Assembly (NCBI GenBank): GCA_007692665.1
Contig: REBP01000206.1
Coordinates: 1-33,014 of the forward strand
Origin: Gemmatimonadales bacterium
GTDB lineage: Bacteria; Gemmatimonadota; Gemmatimonadetes; Longimicrobiales; Gaopeijiaceae
Direction: 5' to 3'
Length of the DNA stretch: 33,014 bases
A program made the position numbers and the translations under genes. The notes below the pieces were generated by a model that worked only from the letters and a program-made list of their open reading frames with translations, was not told the DNA's origin and searched no databases. This document shows positions 24,147 through 31,660 of this stretch, one piece after another (position 1 is the stretch's first letter; the number at the start of each line of letters is the position of its first letter).

Positions 24147-26492
24147 TCAGTCCGGTGACCGCAGGACCATCGTGTACCGGGCCGCGGCATCCACGGCGCC
24201 CGGAGAATGGAGGAGCGGAAAGAACTCGCCCTCTGCCCACAGGGGGAGGAGGTTTCCGTAGAAGGGGCTGCCCGGCTGCATGGACTGCCCGGGCGTGCTC
24301 GTGGCCCGGGACCGGTCCAGGTCGGAGAAGTCGATGATCTCCCGGAAGGTGGCGCCGGTGGCGGCGATCGTCCCGCCGCCCCCGGAGCGCTCCACCGCCG
24401 GCAGGTCGTAGGCGCCCACGAGCCAGTGGGGGAACTCGCTCCGGTGGATCCGGCCCCAGCGCCATTCGCTCCGGTCCGGCCCCAGCCGGTCCTCCAGGTT
24501 GGACAGCACGGCGGCGAGGGCCTCCTCGACCTGCCCCTGGCGCCGGGTCGGGTCCGTACCGGCTTCATCGAGGCCGTCCGGGGCCTCGGCCCGCCACCGG
24601 TTCCAGAGCGCCGGTGCCGCCGCCCCGCGGTCGAAGACCCCGTCCCAGTCGGCGAGCTCGCCCCGGGCCCATTCCACCCCCGGGTCGTCCGAGGTCCACC
24701 CCTGGAAGAGGGGTTGGTCCGCGCGGAACTCCGGGTGCACCGCATCCTGGATCATGACCTCGAAGTCCTCGGCGGTGAGATCCGCAGCGCCGCTGAAGAG
24801 CTCCTGGAGTCGCTCCCACCGGGGAAAGGGGCCGGCCCTGAACATGATGGGCGGCGTGTACCCGGGGGGCTGCACGTCGTTGTTCGCCGTTCCCAGCCAG
24901 CCGCGCTCCGGGTTCATGGACTGGGGCAGCTCGGTGTGCGGCCGAAAGCCGTCCCACGCGTAACCTCCCCATCCGGGCACCGGGAGCTGGCCGTGCCATC
25001 CACCCGCGCGGTTCGGTGTCAGCGCAGCGGCCATCCACGAAATGTTTCCGTCCGCATCCCCGCAGACCATGTTCTCGGAGGGCGCGTGGTACCAGGCCAG
25101 GGCCTCCATGAACTCGAAGCAGTCGTTCACCTCGGCCAGGCGCAGGGCGCCAAGGTATCCACCGGTGCCGGGCTCGTTCGCGGTGGAGCGTACGGCCCAC
25201 GCCACCTGGTTTGCCTGGTCCACGTGAAAGACCGGACCGTTCCGGGTGAAGCGGTGGGTCACCACGCGGGGTTCTTCGCCCAGGACCGCGATGGTGTCCT
25301 GGATCGTCCGGAAGGGCACCCATCGCTCCCCCTCGAGCACCTCTTCGGGGTTTTCCGGATTCAGACGCTCCATGAACACGTCGGCCTGGTCGGTCCCGAC
25401 AATGGTGAGACCCCATCCCACCCGGCCGTTGTGACCGATGGCCACCCCGGGAATGGCCGGCTCCGTGGAGCCGATCACGTTGTACCCGGGCGCATTCAGG
25501 TGTACCAGGTAGCGGAGCGACGGGTTCGTAACGCCCCGGTGGGGGTCGTTGGCCAGGAGCACGTGACCGCTCCGGGTCAGGCCGGGTCCCGCCACCCAGT
25601 TGTTGCTTCCCGGCGAGGTTTCGCGCGCGCCGAGGTTGGCGGAAACCTGCGCGTCGTCCCAGGCCTCGTACTCGGGGAGGAGCGGCGGCCGCGGGAACCC
25701 GCCCCGGAACGCTCCCAGGGCCTCGACCACCTCGGGGGTGACGAGGGCCAGGTCCATCCCCCGGGGCACCTCCAGGTCGATCCAGTTGGAAATCCGCGCC
25801 GCCTCCCTCCGGTTCACCTCGTCAAGCCCCAGGCGGACCACGTCCCGGGCCAGGTTCAGTTCGGAGCGGGCGCCCCCGAGGGGGAGGGCGGTCGCCACCC
25901 GCCCCGTCGAGGCCTCCGGCGTCCAGCGCAGCGGCTCGAGTCCGGTGAGCCGGTATTCCACCGGCAGGGCGTCCCCCGCCGCATCGATCCATGCGTTCAC
26001 CCCGTCCGCGAAGCGCCGGAAGATGGCTTCGCCCTCGGGGTGGTAGGACGTCCACTCCTCCTCCCATGGGCCGCGAAACATGATGAGCCGCGCCAGGCGG
26101 TCATGCTCGAACGCCGTCGGCCCGAGGATCTCGGCCAGGCGGCCCTCGTTGACCCGCCGCCACATGTCCATCTGCCAGAGCCGATCCTGGGCCTGCACGA
26201 ACCCCTGCGCGAAGAAGAGGTCGTCGCGGGATTCGGCGTAGATGTGCGGCACCCCCCACTCGTCACGGACGACCCGGACCTCGCCGTCGAGGCCGGCCAC
26301 CCGGTGTTCGGCGTCGAGGTCGGGAAGGGCCGCCTCCGCCAGCTCCTCGAAGCTCCCCGGTCCGAGGTTTTCGGGCGCACACGAGGAGGAGAGGAGGAGG
26401 GCCCCGGCCACGGCCGCACCCAGGAAGGCCGAGGTGGCGCTGCGCCTGCGGCGGCGTGCGGGGAAGAGGAGTCGGTGCGAAGCAGCGTTCAT
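24147..26492 (-). CDS. Penicillin acylase family protein 1 (lipoprotein Ntn-hydrolase)
   Basis: A 781-aa N-terminal-nucleophile amidohydrolase, made as a precursor that cleaves itself into alpha and beta chains. ATG 26492 gives a lipoprotein signal: Arg-rich ARRRRRSATSAF, a hydrophobic core and lipobox LSSSC (C38). The alpha region has VRDEWGVPHIYAESRDDLF and GFVQAQDRLWQMDMWRRVNE. The autocleavage site is ETSPGSNNWVAGPG, with Ser296 the predicted new N-terminus and nucleophile; LLANDPHRG, PGVAIGHNGRVGWGLTIVGT and YTPPIMFRAG-type beta-chain motifs follow. The family removes acyl groups from amines such as penicillins, N-acyl-homoserine lactones and other amides. It lies 79 bp downstream of a gamma-glutamyltranspeptidase gene on the same strand. 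An in-frame ATG at 26594 would overlap that gene but would bury the lipoprotein signal. The exact substrate is unknown. Confidence 0.92.
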   Translation of the reverse strand: MNAASHRLLFPARRRRRSATSAFLGAAVAGALLLSSSCAPENLGPGSFEELAEAALPDLDAEHRVAGLDGEVRVVRDEWGVPHIYAESRDDLFFAQGFVQAQDRLWQMDMWRRVNEGRLAEILGPTAFEHDRLARLIMFRGPWEEEWTSYHPEGEAIFRRFADGVNAWIDAAGDALPVEYRLTGLEPLRWTPEASTGRVATALPLGGARSELNLARDVVRLGLDEVNRREAARISNWIDLEVPRGMDLALVTPEVVEALGAFRGGFPRPPLLPEYEAWDDAQVSANLGARETSPGSNNWVAGPGLTRSGHVLLANDPHRGVTNPSLRYLVHLNAPGYNVIGSTEPAIPGVAIGHNGRVGWGLTIVGTDQADVFMERLNPENPEEVLEGERWVPFRTIQDTIAVLGEEPRVVTHRFTRNGPVFHVDQANQVAWAVRSTANEPGTGGYLGALRLAEVNDCFEFMEALAWYHAPSENMVCGDADGNISWMAAALTPNRAGGWHGQLPVPGWGGYAWDGFRPHTELPQSMNPERGWLGTANNDVQPPGYTPPIMFRAGPFPRWERLQELFSGAADLTAEDFEVMIQDAVHPEFRADQPLFQGWTSDDPGVEWARGELADWDGVFDRGAAAPALWNRWRAEAPDGLDEAGTDPTRRQGQVEEALAAVLSNLEDRLGPDRSEWRWGRIHRSEFPHWLVGAYDLPAVERSGGGGTIAATGATFREIIDFSDLDRSRATSTPGQSMQPGSPFYGNLLPLWAEGEFFPLLHSPGAVDAAARYTMVLRSPD

Positions 26493-26571
26493 TCGGGTTC
26501 CCGTCGCGGTGGGTTCGGCGGACGCCTTCCGGGTCGAGGCCCCGGCCTGCTCCCGATCCCCGGTCCTGGTT

Positions 26572-28299
26572 TCAGTGTCCAGCGGCCTGTCCATCCTTTC
26601 GTGAATCCGAGCCCGCCACCCAGCCTCTCTCGAGGCGGACCACGGCCTGCCCCCCGCCCACGGCCAGGGGGCCGATCCCGTCGATCTCGTGACCCCGGGC
26701 GCGGAGGGCTGCGCGCACGGATTCGGGGAGCATGGACTCGACCCCCACCCGGAGCCCGGAGTAGTGCCGGAAGCGCGTCGCATCGATGGCCTGCTGCGGA
26801 TCCATGTCGAAGAGGAGCATGTTCAGGAGAAGCTGCACGTGCCCCTGGGGCTGCATGGCGCCCCCCATGACGCCGAAGCTCATCCACGGCTCGTCCTGCC
26901 CGCCGGCTCCGGTGCGCGTCACGAAGGCCGGGATGATCGTGTGGAAGGGGGCCTTTCCCGGGGCGACCTGGTTCGGATGCCCCGCCTCCATGGTGAAACC
27001 CTGCCCCCGGTTCTGGAGGTGGAAACCCGTGCCCGGCACGACCACCCCCGACCCGAAGTAGTTGAAGACCGAGTTGATGAACGAGATCATGTTCCCCTCC
27101 GCATCGGCCACCGCCAGGTAGATCGTCTCGCTCCCTTCGAGGACCGGGTCGGGGTCGGGGCTCTCCATGGCCCGGTAGGGGTCGATGAGGGCTCGCCGCC
27201 GGTCCACGTAGTCGTCCGAGAGGAGTTCCTCGACGCTCACGCGCATGTGCCCCGGGTCGGCCACGTACCGGGAGAGGTCGGCGTAGGCCAGCTTCTTCGC
27301 CTCCACCAGGTGGTGCAGGTATTCGGGGCTGTTGTGCCCCATCTGCTCCAGCGGGAACGGTTCGAGGATGCGGAGCATCTGGAGCGCAGCCACGCCCTGG
27401 CTCGGCGGGGGGATCTGCCACACCCGCACGTCCCGGAAGGGCACGGAGATGGGCTCCACCCACTCGGAGCGGTGGGCCCGCAGATCCTCCAGCGTCAGGA
27501 ATCCGCCCAGGGAGTCGAGCCCCTCCACGACGCGGCGTCCGAGTTCTCCCCCGTACAGCAGCTGGGGTCCTTCCTCGGCGATGTTCCGAAGGGTTCGGGC
27601 GTAGTCCGGATTCCGGAACCACTCTCCGGCACGGGGGGCCCGCTCGCCGTCCACCAGGAAGGTCGCCGCCGACCCTTCGTCGTTCCCGAGGGCGTTCACC
27701 TGCTGGGCCCAGTCCCGGGCCACCACCGGCGACACCGGGAATCCCTCCTCCGCCAGCCGTATGGCCGGCGCCAGGGCCTGGGCCAGGGTGAAGGTGCCGT
27801 AGCGCTCGAGGAGGTCCGCCCACCCCGCCAGCGACCCCGGCACCGTCACCGATGCGGCACCCCGTCCGGGTATGCTCTCGTGCCCCGCCTCCCGGAGCGC
27901 CTCCACCGTCATGCGCGACCCCGCCCGGCCGTGCCCGTTCAGCCCCACCAGGCGTCCCTCGGCCTCCGACCAGTAGAGGGCGAACAGGTCGCCCCCGAGC
28001 CCCGTCATGTGCGGCTCGGTGACCGTGAGCACGATGGCGGCGGTGACCGCCGCATCCACGGCGTTCCCCCCTGCCTCGAGCACGGCCAGGCCGGCACTCG
28101 TGGCCAGGGGCTGGCTCGTGGCGATGGCGCCGTTCGGCGCGTAAACGGCGGAGCGGGGAACCCCGGCGCTTTCCCGCTCCTGGGCAGCAGCGTCACCCGG
28201 GCCTGCCGCGGCGGCGGCAGCGACCAGGACAAGGGCCAGGGCCGAGACCCGCAGGCGGGCATCGGCGGACCGGATCCGAACGAAGAGCGACCTGAGCAT
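26572..28299 (-). CDS. ggt: Gamma-glutamyltranspeptidase family protein 1
   Basis: A 575-aa secreted Ntn-hydrolase that transfers or hydrolyses gamma-glutamyl groups after self-cleavage. ATG 28299 begins a signal peptide (LRVSALALVLVAAAAAAG, cleavage near GDAAAQ); a GTG at 28317 would add six residues. Motifs run in order: ATSQPLATSAGLAVLEAGGN, DAAVTAAIVLTVTEPHMTG, LGGDLFALYW, VTVPGSLAGWADLLERYGTF, IPPPSQGVAALQMLRIL and the cleavage region GSETIYLAVADAEGNMIS. Thr392 in that stretch is the predicted nucleophile; the reading is ETIYL where the classical enzymes have TTHY, as in YwrD-like and other divergent GGTs that lack the second Thr. FGVMGGAMQPQGHVQ and MDPQQAIDATRFR close the small subunit. 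It sits between the jelly-roll protein gene and acylase 1, with short gaps, so probably in one operon. Confidence 0.93.
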   Translation of the reverse strand: MLRSLFVRIRSADARLRVSALALVLVAAAAAAGPGDAAAQERESAGVPRSAVYAPNGAIATSQPLATSAGLAVLEAGGNAVDAAVTAAIVLTVTEPHMTGLGGDLFALYWSEAEGRLVGLNGHGRAGSRMTVEALREAGHESIPGRGAASVTVPGSLAGWADLLERYGTFTLAQALAPAIRLAEEGFPVSPVVARDWAQQVNALGNDEGSAATFLVDGERAPRAGEWFRNPDYARTLRNIAEEGPQLLYGGELGRRVVEGLDSLGGFLTLEDLRAHRSEWVEPISVPFRDVRVWQIPPPSQGVAALQMLRILEPFPLEQMGHNSPEYLHHLVEAKKLAYADLSRYVADPGHMRVSVEELLSDDYVDRRRALIDPYRAMESPDPDPVLEGSETIYLAVADAEGNMISFINSVFNYFGSGVVVPGTGFHLQNRGQGFTMEAGHPNQVAPGKAPFHTIIPAFVTRTGAGGQDEPWMSFGVMGGAMQPQGHVQLLLNMLLFDMDPQQAIDATRFRHYSGLRVGVESMLPESVRAALRARGHEIDGIGPLAVGGGQAVVRLERGWVAGSDSRKDGQAAGH

Positions 28300-28337
28300 C
28301 CGCCGATGGTAGGTCACCGCCCGAGGCTTCGCAACGG

Positions 28338-29114
28338 TCAGCGGCCCGGCGACGCGCTCCCGTTCTCCGCCTCGACCAGCCCCACCCGCGTGACGTGCAG
28401 GTTGAGGTTGTGGTTCACCCGGAGGCCGAAGTGACCGTCAACCGCCACGTCAGCCCGGGGCACCCGCCGGACCTCCTGGCCGTTCACGAGAAAGACCACC
28501 TCCGTCTCCCCGGCCTCGACCCTGAGCACGTTGGGGACGCTCGTGGCCCCCTCGGGCCGGTCGTCCCACCCCTGGACCGCCTCGTGCTCTGTCCAGCCGG
28601 CCACATCCACGAGCTCCGTGCCACGCCGCTCGCGGATCATGAAGCTCCCGTCCCGACGCACCAGGAAGTAGGCGTAGCGGCGGGTTTCGGGGTCATGCAG
28701 CGCGCTGCCGCCGAAGAATACGCCGAAGGACTCCCGGCGCTCACCCGGGTCGAAGAGGTGAATCTCGCTCTCGAGGGCAAAGGTCCCCTGGCCCCGGAAC
28801 TCGTGACGGTAGAAGATCCCCGAGGGGCCGGTCTCGATGTGCCAGCCCGGGGCCATGTCCGCGAACGAGAGTTCCTGAGCCGCGGCATGGGCTGCGTGCT
28901 CGCCGCCCCCCGCCGCCGCATCGAAGTGGGCCATCCATCCATCGGGGAGACCGGGAACCGGGGTGGCGTGATGCGCCGCATGGTCCTGGGCCGCCACCGG
29001 TGCGGGCGAAAGCCCTGCGAAGAGCGCCACCCCCAGCAGGGTGGAGCAGGCGAAAGCACCGGCGGCAGCAACGGTCCGCCCGGGGCGGACAGCGGGGAAC
29101 GGGAAGTCGGACAT
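28338..29114 (-). CDS. Secreted concanavalin/laminin-G-like jelly-roll protein
   Basis: A 258-aa exported protein. The start is well set: GGAGG lies a few bases before ATG 29114 on the minus strand, and a signal peptide follows with cleavage near PAPVAAQ. The mature N-terminus is His/Ala-rich (DHAAHHATP, then GEHAAHAAA), which could bind a metal. The rest looks like a beta-sandwich of the laminin-G/DUF1080 style: GTFALESEIHLFDPGERRE, FGVFFGGSALHDPETRRYAY, LVRRDGSFMIRERRG, NVLRVEAGETEVVFLVNGQE and DGHFGLRVNHNLNLHV. Proteins of this fold often bind or cleave glycans, but no catalytic residues can be assigned here. It is the first gene of the minus-strand run into GGT 1 and acylase 1, 38 bp before the GGT ATG, which suggests a shared role in the envelope. 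Confidence 0.7.
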   Translation of the reverse strand: MSDFPFPAVRPGRTVAAAGAFACSTLLGVALFAGLSPAPVAAQDHAAHHATPVPGLPDGWMAHFDAAAGGGEHAAHAAAQELSFADMAPGWHIETGPSGIFYRHEFRGQGTFALESEIHLFDPGERRESFGVFFGGSALHDPETRRYAYFLVRRDGSFMIRERRGTELVDVAGWTEHEAVQGWDDRPEGATSVPNVLRVEAGETEVVFLVNGQEVRRVPRADVAVDGHFGLRVNHNLNLHVTRVGLVEAENGSASPGR

Positions 29115-29269
29115 GAAGCCTCCGTTTCGGGGGTGTTCGGGCGAGCGGGGCGAGCGCGGCCCGCGCTGGCGCCGGTTTCAACTCCGTGGCTACACCGGGC
29201 GGCGGCGGCGCGGTCCATGCCCACCGAACCCGCTCGACCGTCCCGGTGTCGCGATCCCGGCAGGCGCCG

Positions 29270-29275
29270 TATACT
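29270..29275 (+). promoter_or_regulatory. Candidate -10 box for the acylase 2 / GGT 2 operon
   Basis: TATACT, a near-consensus -10 hexamer in GC-rich DNA, lies about 85 bases before ATG 29360. At 17 bp upstream the sequence is TGTCGC, a poor -35, so the promoter may need an activator. The whole 29115-29359 region is the divergent control region of the two acylase/GGT arms. Otherwise it shows only GC-rich low-complexity sequence and the minus-strand ribosome site near 29115-29125. Confidence 0.4.
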
Positions 29276-29359
29276 GCGCCTGATTCCTCCATTTTCCCCC
29301 CATGTCCCGCCGCGCCCCCCCACGGGGCGACCCGCGGCGCCACTTCAGGGACCGAGTCC

Positions 29360-31660
29360 ATGCGCGCATCCTCCCGTTTCCCCCTCTTCCTCGTGCTCCT
29401 CCTTCTTCCCTGGGGACCGGCCGCATGCACCTCGGGCGACCAGGGGGCCACCCCCGACCGCGCCGGGGGCTCGGGCGAAGTCGCGACCTGGGAATCGAGA
29501 GCCGAACGGGTGACGATCTACCGCGACGAGTGGGGGATCCCCCACATCTACGGCCCCACCGACGCGGACGCCGTCTTCGGGCTCATGTACGCCCAGGCGG
29601 AAGACGACTTCCCCCGCATCGAGCGGAACTTCCTCGTCTCGCAGGGGAGGCTCGCCGAGGCCGAGGGCGAGTCCGCACTCTGGCAGGACCTGCGCATGCA
29701 GCTCTTCATCGACCCGGAAGAGATGCAGGCGATCTACGCCGAGAGCCCGGTGTGGCTCCGCGACCTCATGGACGCCTGGGCCGACGGGCTCAACTTCTTC
29801 CTCCACACGCACCCGGAGGTGGAGCCCCAGGTTCTCACCCGCTTCGAGCCCTGGATGGCGCTGACCTTCAGCGAAGGAAGCATCGGCGGGGACATCGAAC
29901 GGGTGAACCTGCGCCAGCTCGAGGCGTTCTACGGCGACCCCGAAGCGCATCGCATCGCCCAGGGCCCGCCATCCGCCGGTACCCAGCCCGGTCAGGTGGC
30001 GCCTGCCGCCCCGACCCGCGTCGCCAGCGCCCTCCTCGTCCCCGACCCCGAGCTCGAGCCCACCGGCTCCAACGGCTTCGCCATCGCCCCGGAGAACACC
30101 CGCGACGGAAACGCCCTTCTCCTCATCAACCCCCACACCTCCTTCTACTTCCGTCACGAGGCCCACGTGGTGAGCGAGGAAGGCCTGAACGTCTATGGCG
30201 CGCTGACGTGGGGGCAGTTCTTCGTCTACCAGGGGTTCAACGCCACCGCCGGCTGGATGCACACCTCGAGTTCCGTGGACAACATCGACGAGTTCCTGGA
30301 GACGGTGGTGAACCGGGACGGCGCCCTCCACTACGTCTTCGGTGACGAGGAACGCCCCCTCCGGGCCCGTGACGTGACCCTTCGCTACCGGAACGACGAT
30401 GGCGTTCTCGAATCCCGGACCTTCACCACCTGGCGCACCCACCGCGGTCCCGTGGTCCGGGCCGCCGATGGCCGCTGGGTGAGCGTGGCCCTGATGGAGG
30501 AGCCCATGCGCGCCCTCGTCCAGTCCTGGAGTCGCACGAAGGCCGCCAACCTCGCCGAGTACCTCGAGGTCATGGAGACCCACACGAATTCTTCGAACAA
30601 CACCCTTTTCGCGGATGCGGAGGGGAACATCGCCTACCTCCACTCGAACTTCATCCCCGTCCGCGACCCGCGCTTCGATTACGGGGACCCGGTGGACGGG
30701 AGCGACCCCGCCACCGACTGGCAGGGGATCCACACGCTGAACGAGTCTCCCAACGCCATCAACCCGGGCACGGGCTTCGCCTATTGCACCAACAACTGGG
30801 CGTATTCCTCCGCCGGAAGGGACAGCCCGAACCGCGCGGATTTCCCGGCCTACATGGACACGGGCTCGGAGAACCCCCGCGGCATCCATGCCCTTCGGGT
30901 CCTCGACGGGCAGCGCGATTTCACGCTCGAAGGCCTCCGCGACGCCGCCTATTCCCCGGACCTCCCGGCCTTTGACGTCATGGTGCCGCCCCTCGTGGCA
31001 GGGTGGGAAACGCTTGAGGAGGGGGATGCGGACCGGTCCAGGACCGCCGAGGCGATCCAGCTCCTGGGTGCGTGGGACCGGCGGTGGAGTGTCTCGTCGG
31101 TGCCCACCACGCTGGCGGTGTTCTGGGGCACGGAGATCCTGTCGCGCACCCAGGCCGAGGCCCGGAGCGCAGGCATGGACATCTACGACTACGTGGCCAC
31201 CCGAACCACCCCGGGCGAACGCATCGATGCCCTCGTGGCCGCCATGGACCGGCTCGAGGACGAGTTCGGCGACTGGCGGACGCCCTGGGGCGAGGTCAAC
31301 CGGTTCCAGCGCCTGAGCGGCGACATCGCGCTTCGCTTCGACGACGAGGCGCACTCGATCCCGGTGGGCTTCACCTCGGCCCGCTGGGGCTCCCTCGCCT
31401 CCTTCGGTGCGGCGCCCCGAAACGGGACCCACCGGTGGTACGGCACGAGCGGAAACAGCTTCGTGGCCGTCGTCGAGTTCGGCGACCGCGTCCGTGCCCT
31501 GGCCGTCACCGCCGGCGGGCTCCACCGCGACCCCGACTCCCCCCACTTCAATGACCAGGCCGAGCGCTACGCCGCCGGCGATCTCCGACCCATCCACTTC
31601 CATCGGGAGGACGTGGAAGCCGCGGCGCAGACCATCTACCGGCCGGGAGACGCCCGGTGA
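29360..31660 (+). CDS. Penicillin acylase family protein 2 (lipoprotein Ntn-hydrolase)
   Basis: A 766-aa amidohydrolase of the penicillin/AHL/aculeacin acylase group. ATG 29360 starts a lipoprotein signal (FPLFLVLLLLPWGPAAC, C23). The alpha region has VTIYRDEWGIPHIYGPTDAD and FGLMYAQAEDDFPRIERN. The autocleavage site is LEPTGSNGFAIAPENT, with Ser237 predicted as the new N-terminus and nucleophile; LLLINPHTSFYF, GWMHTSSSVDNIDEFLE, TFTTWRTHRGPVV and ETHTNSSNNTLFADAEGNIA follow. It differs widely from acylase 1: GSNGF in place of GSNNW, an inserted Pro/Ala-rich spacer before the site (PPSAGTQPGQVAPAAP), and a different C-terminal half. The two are therefore not a recent duplication. The overall pattern is closer to the cephalosporin/AHL-acylase branch. 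Its stop overlaps the GTG of the GGT 2 gene (GTGA), indicating co-translation. Confidence 0.92.
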   Translation: MRASSRFPLFLVLLLLPWGPAACTSGDQGATPDRAGGSGEVATWESRAERVTIYRDEWGIPHIYGPTDADAVFGLMYAQAEDDFPRIERNFLVSQGRLAEAEGESALWQDLRMQLFIDPEEMQAIYAESPVWLRDLMDAWADGLNFFLHTHPEVEPQVLTRFEPWMALTFSEGSIGGDIERVNLRQLEAFYGDPEAHRIAQGPPSAGTQPGQVAPAAPTRVASALLVPDPELEPTGSNGFAIAPENTRDGNALLLINPHTSFYFRHEAHVVSEEGLNVYGALTWGQFFVYQGFNATAGWMHTSSSVDNIDEFLETVVNRDGALHYVFGDEERPLRARDVTLRYRNDDGVLESRTFTTWRTHRGPVVRAADGRWVSVALMEEPMRALVQSWSRTKAANLAEYLEVMETHTNSSNNTLFADAEGNIAYLHSNFIPVRDPRFDYGDPVDGSDPATDWQGIHTLNESPNAINPGTGFAYCTNNWAYSSAGRDSPNRADFPAYMDTGSENPRGIHALRVLDGQRDFTLEGLRDAAYSPDLPAFDVMVPPLVAGWETLEEGDADRSRTAEAIQLLGAWDRRWSVSSVPTTLAVFWGTEILSRTQAEARSAGMDIYDYVATRTTPGERIDALVAAMDRLEDEFGDWRTPWGEVNRFQRLSGDIALRFDDEAHSIPVGFTSARWGSLASFGAAPRNGTHRWYGTSGNSFVAVVEFGDRVRALAVTAGGLHRDPDSPHFNDQAERYAAGDLRPIHFHREDVEAAAQTIYRPGDAR

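Noticed and set aside
24207-26870. An 887-codon plus-strand frame opposite acylase 1
   Set aside because: The minus-strand frame carries a lipobox, the Ntn nucleophile and family motifs; the plus frame has none.
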